Positions 63,741 through 64,000 of a stretch of DNA of 64,000 nt are shown one piece after another. This DNA is from Marinobacter confluentis (GTDB lineage: Bacteria > Pseudomonadota > Gammaproteobacteria > Pseudomonadales > Oleiphilaceae). A program made the translations under genes and the position numbers. The notes beneath the pieces are model-generated. The model did no database searches and was not told the origin of the DNA. It saw only the letters and a list, made by a program, of their open reading frames with translations. The stretch covers positions 124,001 to 188,000 of the forward strand of contig NZ_SRPF01000005.1 of assembly GCF_004785685.1 (NCBI RefSeq). The letters run 5' to 3'. Position 1 is the first letter of the stretch. Every line of letters begins with the position of its first letter.

Positions 63741-64000
63741 TGGATTTCTCCTCGATTTCGCCGGGCTCATCCCGGCAAACCCACATATACCCCTCGCGGG
63801 GCTCCTAACGGTGTTTGGGTTCAGAGAGAACGTCTTCACACCGTCTGCGCAGGCGTTGCTTTAACCCTTCCGGCCACCTCAAAAGGCAGCCTCGGGGGCC
63901 TGCGGTCTTTGACAGCCTTGGCTTCCGCCTAGACTACAAAGCACTACCAACCAAAGACTTAAATGCTCAAAGCACTCTGGTCGATAGCCAGACCAGGACC
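63741..64000 (-). promoter_or_regulatory. rplJ leader with probable L10 autoregulatory RNA
   Basis: 260 bases without a gene, to the window edge; rplA probably lies just outside. On the mRNA CGCAGGC (complement of 63898-63904) pairs with GCCTGCG (complement of 63848-63854) over 7 bp, enclosing a further stem and GGGTTAAAGC-like internal-loop sequence of the kind found in L10-L12 binding leaders. No promoter of clear quality was identified here. Confidence 0.6.

Noticed and set aside
63741..63839. N-terminal extension of L10
   Set aside because: It covers the structured leader; the GTG at 63740 has a strong ribosome binding site.

Overview
The window reads as a chromosomal segment of a marine gammaproteobacterium, most likely Marinobacter or a close relative. 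This rests on the character of EF-Tu, RpoB and the ribosomal proteins, a glnA-ntrBC nitrogen region with sigma54 promoters, an MSHA pilus locus beside ssb-uvrA, and an rpoBC-str-S10-spc-alpha supercluster joined in one block. The genus call is an inference. There are no tRNA or rRNA genes, no CRISPR array, no transposase and no prophage. The only repeat-type elements are two short palindromes that look like REP or REP-related DNA.

Layout. 1-3.4 kb: the 5' part of glnE (minus strand, cut by the window edge), a two-helix potassium channel with an RCK domain, and a CYTH-type triphosphatase. 3.4-8.4 kb: an outer-membrane porin with a candidate Pho box, then pip-dtd and typA, all on the minus strand. 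8.4-13.8 kb (plus strand): the nitrogen assimilation block glnA, a small periplasmic DUF4124 protein, then ntrB-ntrC. glnA and ntrB each have a well-spaced -24/-12 element and upstream GGTGC/GCACC dyads. GlnE at the window edge adenylylates the GlnA product, and the target tyrosine (Tyr396) is present.

13.8-30.7 kb (minus strand): a 16-gene MSHA-type IV pilus operon, mshI-J-K-L-M-N-E-G-F-B-A-C-D-O-P-Q. Most of its genes are tightly packed or overlapping. It contains the assembly platform (I, J, K, N), a lipoprotein secretin (L), two ATPases (M, and E with an N-terminal c-di-GMP-binding-type domain), the inner-membrane platform protein (G), pilin-like proteins (B, A, C, D, O, P) and a large secreted protein (Q). 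No mshH/csrD gene lies between mshI and ssb. A REP-like palindrome separates mshA from mshC.

30.9-35.9 kb: ssb, a YajR-like MFS transporter and divergent uvrA. 35.9-64 kb (minus strand): rplQ, rpoA, rpsD, rpsK and rpsM (alpha), rpmJ to rplN (spc), rpsQ to rpsJ (S10), tuf, fusA, rpsG and rpsL (str), rpoC, rpoB, rplL and rplJ (rif). In the direction of transcription this runs from rplJ to rplQ. Strong sigma70-type promoters are visible before rpsJ, rpsL and rpsM. There is an attenuator hairpin between rplL and rpoB, and a structured leader before rplJ.

I did not find a clearly undescribed system. The best leads are the near-symmetric promoter before rpsM, the candidate Pho box before the porin, the paired sigma54/NtrC architecture, the REP-like element inside the msh operon, and tandem hairpins between rpsN and rpsH.
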